Below are positions 45,316 through 53,710 of a stretch of 64,000 nucleotides of DNA, in pieces; position 1 is the stretch's first letter; every line of letters starts with the position of its first letter. Source of the stretch: Demequina aurantiaca (GTDB taxonomy: Bacteria; Actinomycetota; Actinomycetes; Actinomycetales; Demequinaceae). The position numbers were made by a program, and so were the translations under genes. Location: positions 221,591 to 285,590 of the forward strand of contig NZ_BBRF01000001.1 in assembly GCF_000975135.1 (NCBI RefSeq), in the 5' to 3' direction. The notes under the pieces are model-generated. The model saw nothing but the letters and a program-made list of their open reading frames with translations. It did no database searches and was not told the DNA's origin.

Positions 45316-48300
45316 TCACCGCCGAGGCGTGACATCTCGGTCTCCGCGGAGCAACGCAGTGATCTGTTCTTCATTCAGGAGTAGCTCGGGCGTCACCGTC
45401 AGATCCGCCCCGACGTAGTAGAACGCGGCGTCCACGTCTTCCAATGGGATGCGCTTCCACCGCGACCACGCGAGTCGGTACACCGCGAGTTGAACCTCGC
45501 GTGCCTCCTGCTCGGCGGCGTCGCGTGAGGGAGACCCCGATTTCCAGTCCACCACCGTGACCTTGTCAAGCCCGCCTCCGGGCGGGAACACCGCATCGAT
45601 GCGCGAGCGTACGGTGACGCCGCCCAACGGGATTTCGACATCCACCTCGATGTCCGAGGGCGAACGTCCTGCCCACGGCGATGCGAGGAATGTGGCCTTG
45701 AGCCGGTCGAGGTCCATCTCCGGAGGCGTGTCATCCCATTCGTCGACCTCGAACAATGGCACGTGACCGTACTGAGCCTCGATCCACGCATGCATCGCGC
45801 TGCCGCGCTGCGCGGCATCAGTGGGTGGGGCGGGGACGGGGCGCCGCAACTGAACCGCGAAGGCCTCTCTGTCGCGGCGCATCGCCACCAGCGCGGACGT
45901 GGAGAGGTGGGCCGGCGTCTGCACGGTCTCGACGCGGTTGCGCCGGGCGTCGCGCTCGGCCAGCATCGCGGCTATCTCCGTTGCCAGCGGCAACGACTCG
46001 TCCCACGGCCGGGATGCCGAGCCCTCCTCGCTCATCTGAACGGCAACGTCGGCGGCGAGCTCACGGCGGCGTAGCTGCGCCGTCGTCGCGGAAGTGGGCC
46101 ATGGGGCGCGAACCACCACTGCCTCCTCGGCAGGCGAATCTGGATCCGGCGCCTCGGCCCAGTCCACATCGGACACTAGCCCCGCGGAGACCAGTTCCTG
46201 GACAAAGATGGCAGGCTCACGCACGGTCGTGCCGCCTGTGCGCCAGGACCCGGTGAGGTAGGCGTGTGCCCGAGCGCGAGTGATGGCGACGTAGAACAGT
46301 CGCCGCTCCTCGTCCAGCCGATGCTTGCCGGCGTCTTGCTTGAACTCCTCGATGGAGGCGGTGAGGGTCTTGTGATCCACAGCGTCGCGCCAGAACCATT
46401 CGGGCAGGTTGTCCCGGTCCATGCGCAGCTCCCAGGGCAGCTCTCCCGTTCCGGACAGCCACGCGGAATCCTTGTAGTACGGGGTGGACTTTGACGGCGT
46501 CCCCACCGAGGGGAACTGGCCGTCGTTCAGTCCCGGCACGGCGACAACGTCCCACTCGAGGCCCTTGGAGGAGTGGACAGTAAGGATCTGAACGGTTCCC
46601 GGCTCGGGGCTCTTCACGGGCGCGGCAAGACCGCCCTCCTCGCTGCGAGCCACGTCGAGCCACGCCAGGAAGGCGCCGAGCGTCGCCCGTTCCGACCCCA
46701 CCGAAAAGGAGCGCGCGGCCTCGACGAAGGCATCCATGTTGCGCTGTGCACGGCCGTCCGGACGCGCCACCGCGGACTCAATGTCGAGCGCCCAGGCGCG
46801 CTCGGCGAACACAATTAGCTCGGTGAGCCCCAGATACGTGTGGGTACGCACCAGGTCAACCACTCGCTGCAGGGCCACCAGACGTGCCCGAGCCTCGCCG
46901 CTGAGCGAACGGTCCTCAAAAGACACCCACCCCGGGTCAGGCAACTCCGCGAGCGCGTCGACGATCGACGGCTCACCCTCGCGCACCGCTCGCGCGCCGG
47001 CAAGGTGACGCGACCAATCCCCCAGCGCCATCACGTCCCGCGGACCCAAGTTCACCCGCTCGGAGGTCAACAGCCGCATGAGCGAGTCCCCCCGAGACGG
47101 GTCGTGGGCGACCTCCAGCAGGGCCACCACATCCGTCACCTCCGGGGTGTCCAGCAGCCCGCCAAGGCCGACAACCTCGTACTCAATCCCGGCGGCCTCG
47201 AACGCATCGACGATGGATGCGAATTGCGCTTTGCGGCGGCACAGCACCGCCGCAGTGACGTCCTCGGCCGCCACACCCGCCACCTCGGCGCACTGGGCCC
47301 GGCGCTCCACCATGAAGCGAGCCACTCCGGCGGCCTCCGACAGCGCGTCGTCGTAGACCACGGACTCGACACCGGGCGCGGGGCGCGGCACGGGCGTCAC
47401 GCCCAGGTACTGGGATGCGGAGACGAGTGGCTCGACGTGCACCGCGGATTCTTCGCGCAGTGGCGCGGCCGCGGCGTTCGCAGCCGCCAGAATGGTGGCC
47501 TCGTTGCGCCACGACACGGACAGCGCCTGCTGACGCACGCGGTGCTCGCCGCCAAACTTGCGCACAAAGTCCTTCAGTGCGGCCGCCGATGCGCCACGGA
47601 AGCCATAGATGGCCTGGTTGGGGTCCCCCACGGCCATGACGGGGTGGTTGGCTCCGAACATGGTCGCGAAGAGTTCGAGTTGGGCGGGCGAGGTGTCCTG
47701 AAACTCGTCGAGCAGCACCACCCGGTAGCGGCTACGCTCGATCGCCTGAACGGCGGGGAGCTGCGCGAGCTGGACCGCCGTCGCGACCTGATCCGAATAG
47801 TCGAGGTAGCCGCCCACGCGCTTGCGGTGCTGATACTCCTCAACCAGGTCCGCGAGCGCGATGAGCGAGCGCAGCTTGCCCACCTGCCCTCCGAGTGCCT
47901 TGGTAAAGACTCCCGGGACGTCGTCATCCATCTTCTTGGGAAGCATCTCCATGTCCGCGAGCGCACCCTGTGCCCACCGGCGAAGTTGCGCCGGGGTCAC
48001 CTGGTGATCGCGCATTTGGCCACTCAGCCGCGGTATGGCTGAGACGACGGAACTCACCGCGGCGTCGGTCTCGAGGGTGGCCGTCCAACCGTCCACGATC
48101 GAGACGGCGAGTTGCCACAGCGCGGCATCCGTCAGGACGGTCGACTCGGGGTCAACGCCGATGCGCAGGCCGTGCTCGGCCGCGAGCCGGGCCGCGTAGC
48201 CGTTGTACGTCGCGACCGACGGCGCGGGGCGTGCTGCATCCGCGCCAAAGATCTTGTCGAGGTGAGTCTGGGACCGCTCGGCGATCTCGGCAGCGGCCTT

Positions 48301-48576
48301 GCGGGTGAAGGTCAGGCACAGGATCTCGTCTGGGGCGATGTCTCGACCCAGGAGTTCGCGGCCGTGGTCCACAAGGTAGGCAATGCGCAATGACAGCGTC
48401 TCGGTCTTGCCCGACCCAGCACCAGCGACCACGAGCATCGGAGCGAGGTCCGCACCGATGATCGCCCGCTGTTCTGGCGTCGGCGGCTTGCCCACGCTGA
48501 TGAGGTCGGCCAACTCACCAACTCCGCGGCCCAGCCCCGCCACGGTGCCCGTGTCACTCACCATGGAGTCGCTCAC
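45316..48576 (-). CDS. adnB: AdnB-like helicase-nuclease subunit
   Basis: 1086-residue UvrD-like helicase fused to a PD-(D/E)XK nuclease, partner of AdnA in actinobacterial double-strand-break resection. Walker A is AGAGSGKT (about 52-58), motif II LLDEFQDTSP, motif III GDPNQAIYGFRGA, motif V VHSSKGLEWDVV, and motif VI YVAITRARAH. The nuclease (about 890-1070) has DAVFPPGGG, catalytic DWKSG (from 1010) and QLAVYRLAW, so it is active in appearance. GTG at 48576 overlaps the adnA stop (GTGA at 48573-48576); an upstream GTG at 48615 is less likely. The motor is the intact, main translocase type. Confidence 0.93.
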   Translation of the reverse strand: MSDSMVSDTGTVAGLGRGVGELADLISVGKPPTPEQRAIIGADLAPMLVVAGAGSGKTETLSLRIAYLVDHGRELLGRDIAPDEILCLTFTRKAAAEIAERSQTHLDKIFGADAARPAPSVATYNGYAARLAAEHGLRIGVDPESTVLTDAALWQLAVSIVDGWTATLETDAAVSSVVSAIPRLSGQMRDHQVTPAQLRRWAQGALADMEMLPKKMDDDVPGVFTKALGGQVGKLRSLIALADLVEEYQHRKRVGGYLDYSDQVATAVQLAQLPAVQAIERSRYRVVLLDEFQDTSPAQLELFATMFGANHPVMAVGDPNQAIYGFRGASAAALKDFVRKFGGEHRVRQQALSVSWRNEATILAAANAAAAPLREESAVHVEPLVSASQYLGVTPVPRPAPGVESVVYDDALSEAAGVARFMVERRAQCAEVAGVAAEDVTAAVLCRRKAQFASIVDAFEAAGIEYEVVGLGGLLDTPEVTDVVALLEVAHDPSRGDSLMRLLTSERVNLGPRDVMALGDWSRHLAGARAVREGEPSIVDALAELPDPGWVSFEDRSLSGEARARLVALQRVVDLVRTHTYLGLTELIVFAERAWALDIESAVARPDGRAQRNMDAFVEAARSFSVGSERATLGAFLAWLDVARSEEGGLAAPVKSPEPGTVQILTVHSSKGLEWDVVAVPGLNDGQFPSVGTPSKSTPYYKDSAWLSGTGELPWELRMDRDNLPEWFWRDAVDHKTLTASIEEFKQDAGKHRLDEERRLFYVAITRARAHAYLTGSWRTGGTTVREPAIFVQELVSAGLVSDVDWAEAPDPDSPAEEAVVVRAPWPTSATTAQLRRRELAADVAVQMSEEGSASRPWDESLPLATEIAAMLAERDARRNRVETVQTPAHLSTSALVAMRRDREAFAVQLRRPVPAPPTDAAQRGSAMHAWIEAQYGHVPLFEVDEWDDTPPEMDLDRLKATFLASPWAGRSPSDIEVDVEIPLGGVTVRSRIDAVFPPGGGLDKVTVVDWKSGSPSRDAAEQEAREVQLAVYRLAWSRWKRIPLEDVDAAFYYVGADLTVTPELLLNEEQITALLRGDRDVTPRR

Positions 48577-51500
48577 AGTTCGCTTACCTGCCGTCCGGTA
48601 GGGCGTGCGGGACACGATCGCCGCACGGGGCAGTGGTCACACATCGAGTTGGTGGTTGCATCGAAGGTTGCACCCGTCATGACATGCACAACGGTGTCGA
48701 GCCGTGTCCTTGTCGCCGAGTCGTCGATCGCCGGCTGAATCAGCTCGTTGACAGACACGCGACTCGCGTCGCCGACAAAGACCAGCGACGCGTCGCGAGC
48801 CTCGGAGACGCCCTCGAAGGCACCGTGATTGGCCGCGAGTTGATACATCGCCAGTTGTCCGTGGTCGACGACTTCGCTCTTTGAAATGGCGGCCCCGGTC
48901 TTGAGGTCCACTATGCGAGCCTTGCCGTCGCTGATCTCGACTCGGTCGGCTTGCCCCGCCAGGCGTGCGCGGCCAAGCGTTACGGCGAAGTCCCTTTCTA
49001 CAAAGAGTTCGTGCGGGTGCGAGCCCACGATGTACGCCGCGAGCTTCTTGATCATCGCGCGCGCCCTCTGGTAATCGACGCGCTGCGCCCATGTCTCCAT
49101 GCCGCCCACGTCTGGCCATCGACGCTCGAACTCAGCAAACAACTCCGTCTCGGTGCCCGATGGCAGGGCCGCAGCGATCTCGTGAATGAGCGTGCCGAGG
49201 TCCTGCGCCTGCGTGCTCTCCTTGCGCCCTCCCGCACTCTCGAGCGCCCACTTGAGCGCACACCGCTCGACGGCGTCCACTCGCGACGGCGACACTCGCA
49301 CCACGGCGTCGTCGTCCCAGAAGGGAAGCTCCGTGGACGGTTCGGGGACCCCGTTCCAGCGCGCCGGGTGCGCCCCCGGCAGGTCGAGAAGTGCCAGGTT
49401 GGCAAGCATGCGTGCGTAGGAGACTCGGTCGTCCGCCGATGCCGACTGAGCCTCCGTGCGCAGCGTCGCGACCGCGGCACGCAGGTCCGCAACGCGACCC
49501 CCCTCCGTGGCATCAATCCTTTCGACGCCCGCGGCCTCCTCGATCATCGACACGTACCTCGAGGGTCGCGACTCGTCGCCATCGAGGCACGCAATCACCA
49601 GGCGCTGGCGTGCGCGCGAGATGGCAACCAGGAGCGCGCGCGTCTCGTCGTCCAGCACCGCCTTGCGCGCGGTGTGCGCTGCTACGACCCGGCTCTCCGC
49701 CGTCAGCGGTATCGCGTCCGCTCGCCCCGCCACAATGTCCGCGAAGTGCGCGGCGCCCAGGACCGAGTCGCGCAGCTTCAGGTTGGGCCACACTCCCTCA
49801 TCGAGGCCCGCGACTACCACCACGTCCCATTCCCGTCCGGCGGCCGATGCTGGGGTGGCGAAAGACACCACGTCCACTCCCACGGCACGCGCGCCAAGCG
49901 AGTCCGCGGCAAAGTCCTGCGCCTCCAAGTACTCAAGGAACTGGCCGATGCGCGCCTCCGGCATGCGCTCGGTGAACGTCTGTGCGGCGCGCATCAGCGC
50001 AATCACCGCGTCCAGATCCGCGTCGTCCCGCGCGGATCCAGCCAGCGCCGCGTCGCGCCACGCGTCGGACACGTCCAGTGCGTCCCACACCGCCCACAGC
50101 ACGCCGCCGGGGGTGGCGTGTAGCGCCGTGGCGGCCGCACGACCCGCCTGCACTGCCAGAGCAGCGACCTTGGCCCTGCGCGCCTCCGGCTCGCCGAGCG
50201 CGCCCAACGACTCCGGCGACTCAAGCGCGGCAATCACGAGGTCCGCGCTGGTAGCGATGCCACCCTCCTCGCGGTTGACCCTGACGAGAGCCCGCCGCAA
50301 GCGCCTGATGCCGATGGCGTCGAGCCCGATCAGTCGTGAGCCCAGCAGGTCGAGCGCGGTGTCCTCAGTCCATTCCTCGCCCAGCGCCAGGCGAACAACG
50401 CTGAGAAGGGCCGCGACCGCGGGCTCGCGGTGCAGGGCCAAGGCGTCGCCGATTGTCTCGCACGGAATATCCGCCGCGATCAGGTCGGAGCGCAGCTCTC
50501 GCAGTTGTGCACCCGAAGGGGCGATCACGACCATGCGACCCCAGGGAGAAGGCTCCCCATCAAAACCGTGCCGAGCCCGCCTCAACTGCGCGGCGATGGC
50601 TCGCGACTGGGAGTACCGGTGTGGCGCCACGAGCACACGGACGCGCGACTCGGCGTCGGTGCCGGATCCCGCGGAGCCAATCTCGTCGGCATTCGCCCCG
50701 TCGCCTTCAACCTCGACGCTGTGCCTGGTCCCGTCGCCCGGGGTGGCCTCGGGCTCGGGCATCATGCGGATCGCGGATCCCGCGGGCATGCCGATGCGGT
50801 CGGCCACACGCTGGGTGAGTGCCGCGAGGTCGGGGTGCTGGCGATACTGCTCGGTCAGCGTGAGCAGCTCGGCGTCGTACCCGCCCTTGCCGAGTGGACG
50901 CGCCGCCGCGCCCAGAGCACCGGGCATCGCGCCCCGATAGCCCTGCACCGACTCGTCCGAGTTGCCGAGCACCGCGATGCGGGCTCCGTTCGCCGCCGCC
51001 ACCTGCAACAGCCGCCCGGTGGCTGATGTCGCGTCGTGGAAGTCATCCACGATCACCAGGTCCCACCCTGGCCGCGGCCCGTCAAGGATCTCATCCCACT
51101 GCTCCAAAACGTCAGCCGCATATGAAACAACTGCAGCGGGGTCGTACCGTGCGCCCTGATCGCCAGGCGAGCCGCGCAGCGCCATGACGCTGTCGTACTC
51201 CTCGTACACCTGTGCCGCCGCGAGCCACTCGGGGCGCTGGGTGAGCCGGGCGAGCTCCGCCACATCCTCCGGCCCGAGGCCCGACTCGGCCGCACGCATC
51301 AGCAAGTTGCGCAGCTCTTCCCGGAATCCCGCCAGCGCGGTGGCGTCCTCCGGAACCACGCCCGCCCAATCCACGCTGGTGCCCTCGCCTGCGGCATGTC
51401 CAGCGAGCAGTTCACGCAAGATGACGTCCTGTTCGGCGCCCGTCACGAGCGCCGGCGGCGGCATCTCATCGATACGGGCCCGCGCGGCGAGCACCGCGTA

Positions 51501-51812
51501 TGCAGCCGAGGCCGCGGTACGTACCACCGGCGAACCCGTGGGCCGTCCCATGGCTGCCGATACTCGGTCGCGCAACAGCGCAGCGGCCACTCGCGTGGGC
51601 GCGATCACCAGCACCCGTTCGGGGGCCAGCCCGGCCGCAACCGCGCGCGCCGCCCCCGCGACCGCGACTGCGGTCTTGCCCGCACCGGGAACGCCGACAA
51701 TGGCGACATTGCCCACTCCCGTCGCCACGGCATCGGCCGCACGCCCCTGTGGCGCGTCTAGCGGCGGCTCGACCGCGAGGGCGAGCGGGGCGACAAGCGC
51801 TAGTGAAGGCAT
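48573..51812 (-). CDS. adnA: AdnA-like helicase-nuclease subunit with Fe-S nuclease
   Basis: 1079-residue partner of AdnB. The N-terminal SF1 motor has Walker A GVPGAGKT (40-47) and Walker B IVDDFHDATS, followed by helicase motifs such as LTEQYRQHPDLA and AGLDEGVWPN. The C-terminal nuclease has GQADRVEI, VDLKTG and QLAMYQLA. Cysteines at 851 (VERCALKW) and at 1058, 1061 and 1067 (MCDHCPVRRSC) follow the pattern of Fe-S-stabilised RecB-type nucleases (AddB, CRISPR Cas4). It is the first gene of the adnA-adnB pair, with a 4-base overlap, in the same order as mycobacteria. Confidence 0.93.
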   Translation of the reverse strand: MPSLALVAPLALAVEPPLDAPQGRAADAVATGVGNVAIVGVPGAGKTAVAVAGAARAVAAGLAPERVLVIAPTRVAAALLRDRVSAAMGRPTGSPVVRTAASAAYAVLAARARIDEMPPPALVTGAEQDVILRELLAGHAAGEGTSVDWAGVVPEDATALAGFREELRNLLMRAAESGLGPEDVAELARLTQRPEWLAAAQVYEEYDSVMALRGSPGDQGARYDPAAVVSYAADVLEQWDEILDGPRPGWDLVIVDDFHDATSATGRLLQVAAANGARIAVLGNSDESVQGYRGAMPGALGAAARPLGKGGYDAELLTLTEQYRQHPDLAALTQRVADRIGMPAGSAIRMMPEPEATPGDGTRHSVEVEGDGANADEIGSAGSGTDAESRVRVLVAPHRYSQSRAIAAQLRRARHGFDGEPSPWGRMVVIAPSGAQLRELRSDLIAADIPCETIGDALALHREPAVAALLSVVRLALGEEWTEDTALDLLGSRLIGLDAIGIRRLRRALVRVNREEGGIATSADLVIAALESPESLGALGEPEARRAKVAALAVQAGRAAATALHATPGGVLWAVWDALDVSDAWRDAALAGSARDDADLDAVIALMRAAQTFTERMPEARIGQFLEYLEAQDFAADSLGARAVGVDVVSFATPASAAGREWDVVVVAGLDEGVWPNLKLRDSVLGAAHFADIVAGRADAIPLTAESRVVAAHTARKAVLDDETRALLVAISRARQRLVIACLDGDESRPSRYVSMIEEAAGVERIDATEGGRVADLRAAVATLRTEAQSASADDRVSYARMLANLALLDLPGAHPARWNGVPEPSTELPFWDDDAVVRVSPSRVDAVERCALKWALESAGGRKESTQAQDLGTLIHEIAAALPSGTETELFAEFERRWPDVGGMETWAQRVDYQRARAMIKKLAAYIVGSHPHELFVERDFAVTLGRARLAGQADRVEISDGKARIVDLKTGAAISKSEVVDHGQLAMYQLAANHGAFEGVSEARDASLVFVGDASRVSVNELIQPAIDDSATRTRLDTVVHVMTGATFDATTNSMCDHCPVRRSCPARPTGRQVSEL

Positions 51813-51866
51813 GTGCCTATTCCACCAGAGACCACTGACGCTTCCAGGATCATGGCCGGCCAGCCG

Positions 51867-52781
51867 CTACGAGGAGGGACTGGGATCCGGCGAGGAAGTC
51901 TCCGCGGGCACCGGCGCGTCCGGGAACGCCCACGGGTTAGTCTCGCAATCCTCCATGGGCTCACGCTGGTGAGCCATGACGAGTGCCGTGCCGCGCACAC
52001 ACTCGCCCTCGGCCTCACCGAGGATGTGCCCCGTGTCGTGGGTAATGAGGTACTGGCGAGCGCCCACGATGTCGTCGCCGTAGCCCGGCAGTCCTGCGAT
52101 CCAGTCATATTGACTGATCGCCGCCGTACCGCGATCCGCACACGTGGCGTCAGCCGTCGGAGTCGCGGTCTCGCCGTTGTCCGTCGTGGGCTCACGGGTA
52201 GCCGACGCGCCTTGACCCGTGGCGTGGGGGTTCGGGCACAACGCGGCAACGGTATAGGGGCTGGCAATTACGATGCGTACGTCAGGTACACCCTCGGTGC
52301 GGACAAAATGCATGCGGTTTTCGCTACCCCAACCACGCGGGTCGTTGAGGATGTCCATCACGTAGTCCGCAAACGCTGGGCCATTGATGTCGATGCCGTC
52401 CTCAACGTCGACTCTCACCAGCCGCACCGGGGCGCCGTCGCTGGGGATGGGGTCCTCACCGGGCACGGCCGAGAACGTGTCTTCGCCATGCAGGGTGTAG
52501 TCCAGCGAGACAACCCCCGCGGCCCCGTCGTCTTCGGTCAACTCGCGGTCGATGGGCTCGAGCGGTGGGACAGAGACGACGATGGATGGGGTGGGAGTCG
52601 GGGTCGGAGTGGGCGACGGCGATGTCTCGTTGGCCGCTCGGTACATGCCCGGAATCTTGCTGGTACCCCAGCCGGCTCCAATGCCCGCCGCAAATGCCAC
52701 GATCACCACAACCACAGTAATTGCGGCGGTACGCCAGGAGATTCCCCTGCCCGCGAACAGGCCCTCGGAACGCCGACTCAT
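51867..52781 (-). CDS. DUF3152 secreted/anchored protein, altered zinc motif
   Basis: 304-residue protein with an N-terminal basic segment, one transmembrane helix (about 16-40) and a Pro/Thr/Ser repeat linker (SPTPTPTPTPS, about 60-70), then an extracytoplasmic DUF3152 domain (about 90-290). The domain normally has HExGHxLGHxH; here it reads HDTGHILGEAEGE (248-260), so Glu is Asp and the third His is Glu. Catalysis is therefore uncertain. Start ATG 52781 has TATCGT six bases upstream (leaderless). A longer reading upstream overlaps the divergent DUF3107 gene and is rejected. Confidence 0.83.
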   Translation of the reverse strand: MSRRSEGLFAGRGISWRTAAITVVVVIVAFAAGIGAGWGTSKIPGMYRAANETSPSPTPTPTPTPSIVVSVPPLEPIDRELTEDDGAAGVVSLDYTLHGEDTFSAVPGEDPIPSDGAPVRLVRVDVEDGIDINGPAFADYVMDILNDPRGWGSENRMHFVRTEGVPDVRIVIASPYTVAALCPNPHATGQGASATREPTTDNGETATPTADATCADRGTAAISQYDWIAGLPGYGDDIVGARQYLITHDTGHILGEAEGECVRGTALVMAHQREPMEDCETNPWAFPDAPVPAETSSPDPSPSS

Positions 52782-52787
52782 GCCCCT

Positions 52788-52793
52788 ACGATA
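52788..52793 (-). promoter_or_regulatory. -10 element TATCGT for DUF3152 gene
   Basis: Minus-strand TATCGT six bases before the ATG at 52781, identical in sequence and spacing to that of the response regulator at 21972. Confidence 0.55.
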
Positions 52794-52833
52794 GTTCGTA
52801 ACACCCGTCGCAAGAACCAGTGGAGGCCAAAAC

Positions 52834-53052
52834 GTGGAAGTTAGAATCGGCGTACAGAACGTGTCGCGAGAGATTTCGCTCGACACGGATATGACCGCAG
52901 ACGCGGTCGCCAAGGCAGTAGCCGATGCTATCGCCGGCGGCACGCTCGACCTCACCGACGCCAAGGGCCGCCGCATCGTGGTGCCATCCGCCGCGGTGGG
53001 TTACGTAGACATCGGCGAAGAGACCAAGCACCGCGTGGGCTTTGGCTCCTAG
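52834..53052 (+). CDS. DUF3107 small protein
   Basis: 72-residue actinobacterial DUF3107 protein (mycobacterial Rv3208A/TB9.4 type), with the family core EVRIGVQNVSREI, then AVADAIAGGTLDLTDAKGR and VPSAAVGYVDIGEE. GTG at 52834 is preceded by TGGAGG with seven bases of spacing, a leadered start unlike most neighbours. It diverges from DUF3152, the same pairing as in mycobacteria. Function is unknown. Confidence 0.93.
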   Translation: MEVRIGVQNVSREISLDTDMTADAVAKAVADAIAGGTLDLTDAKGRRIVVPSAAVGYVDIGEETKHRVGFGS

Positions 53053-53070
53053 GTAGTTCTCGCACGCAAC

Positions 53071-53103
53071 GCCCCCTCGGCGCCACTTGGCTGTCGTGGG
53101 GGC
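53071..53103 (+). terminator. Possible terminator after DUF3107
   Basis: GCCCCC and GGGGGC arms enclose a 21-base region that can partly pair, followed by TTTGC. It lies between the convergent DUF3107 and gluconokinase genes. Imperfect stem, so tentative. Confidence 0.4.
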
Positions 53104-53124
53104 TTTGCTATGCCCCCTCAATTA

Positions 53125-53637
53125 TCACGGCGCTCCCGCAGCCAGAGCCGCGAGTCTCTCTCGCACGGCCTCAACCGTGGCGCCGATGCTGGAACCGCTG
53201 ACATCGGCGGTCACCCCAGGCTCGTCCCCCGCCAAGGGTTCAAGCGTCGCGTACTGCGAATCGAGCAGACTCGTGCCGGCAAAATGATCCGTGGCCGCGC
53301 TCCGCGCCCGCACCCGCTCCTCCAAGACGGCCTGGGGCGCCGCGAGGTGGACAAACACGGCATCGGGCGCGTGCGAGAGAAGCACCTCACGGTAGCTGCG
53401 GCGTAGCGCGGAACAGGCCACCACGGCATCGGGCCTGCCCCCCAGCCATGTGCCAACCGCGTCGAGCCACGGCCAGCGGTCGTCGTCGCTGAGCGGCGTG
53501 CCCACGGTCATCTTGGCGACATTCGCCTCCGGATGGAAGGCATCGGCGTCCGCGAAGGGGCTCCCCCATGCGTTGGCGAGGGCGACCCCCACGGACGTTT
53601 TGCCGCAGCCGGTCACACCCATCACCACCACTCTCAT
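53125..53637 (-). CDS. gntK: Gluconokinase
   Basis: 170-residue P-loop kinase of the GntK family, phosphorylating gluconate to 6-phosphogluconate for the pentose phosphate or Entner-Doudoroff pathways. P-loop GVTGCGKT is at 7-14; DADAFHPEANVAKM and DHFAGTSLLDSQ are family hallmarks. Length is typical. TAGGCT lies seven bases before the ATG and no Shine-Dalgarno is present (leaderless). No gluconate transporter or regulator adjoins it. Confidence 0.95.
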   Translation of the reverse strand: MRVVVMGVTGCGKTSVGVALANAWGSPFADADAFHPEANVAKMTVGTPLSDDDRWPWLDAVGTWLGGRPDAVVACSALRRSYREVLLSHAPDAVFVHLAAPQAVLEERVRARSAATDHFAGTSLLDSQYATLEPLAGDEPGVTADVSGSSIGATVEAVRERLAALAAGAP

Positions 53638-53644
53638 GCCGGTC

Positions 53645-53650
53645 AGCCTA
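53645..53650 (-). promoter_or_regulatory. -10 element TAGGCT for gluconokinase
   Basis: Minus-strand TAGGCT with a seven-base spacer to the ATG at 53637. Confidence 0.6.
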
Positions 53651-53697
53651 CGGGAACTTCCTTAGTAGATGCCCAGAGAAGGCGCAGCGGCGCGCAC

Positions 53698-53703
53698 TAT
53701 ACT
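53698..53703 (+). promoter_or_regulatory. -10 element TATACT for surface protein
   Basis: TATACT seven bases before the ATG at 53711, without a Shine-Dalgarno; leaderless. Confidence 0.55.
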
Positions 53704-53710
53704 CACCATC

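Noticed and set aside
52782-52976. N-terminal extension of DUF3152
   Set aside because: It would overlap the divergent DUF3107 gene and lies upstream of the TATCGT promoter; the transmembrane anchor starts after ATG 52781.
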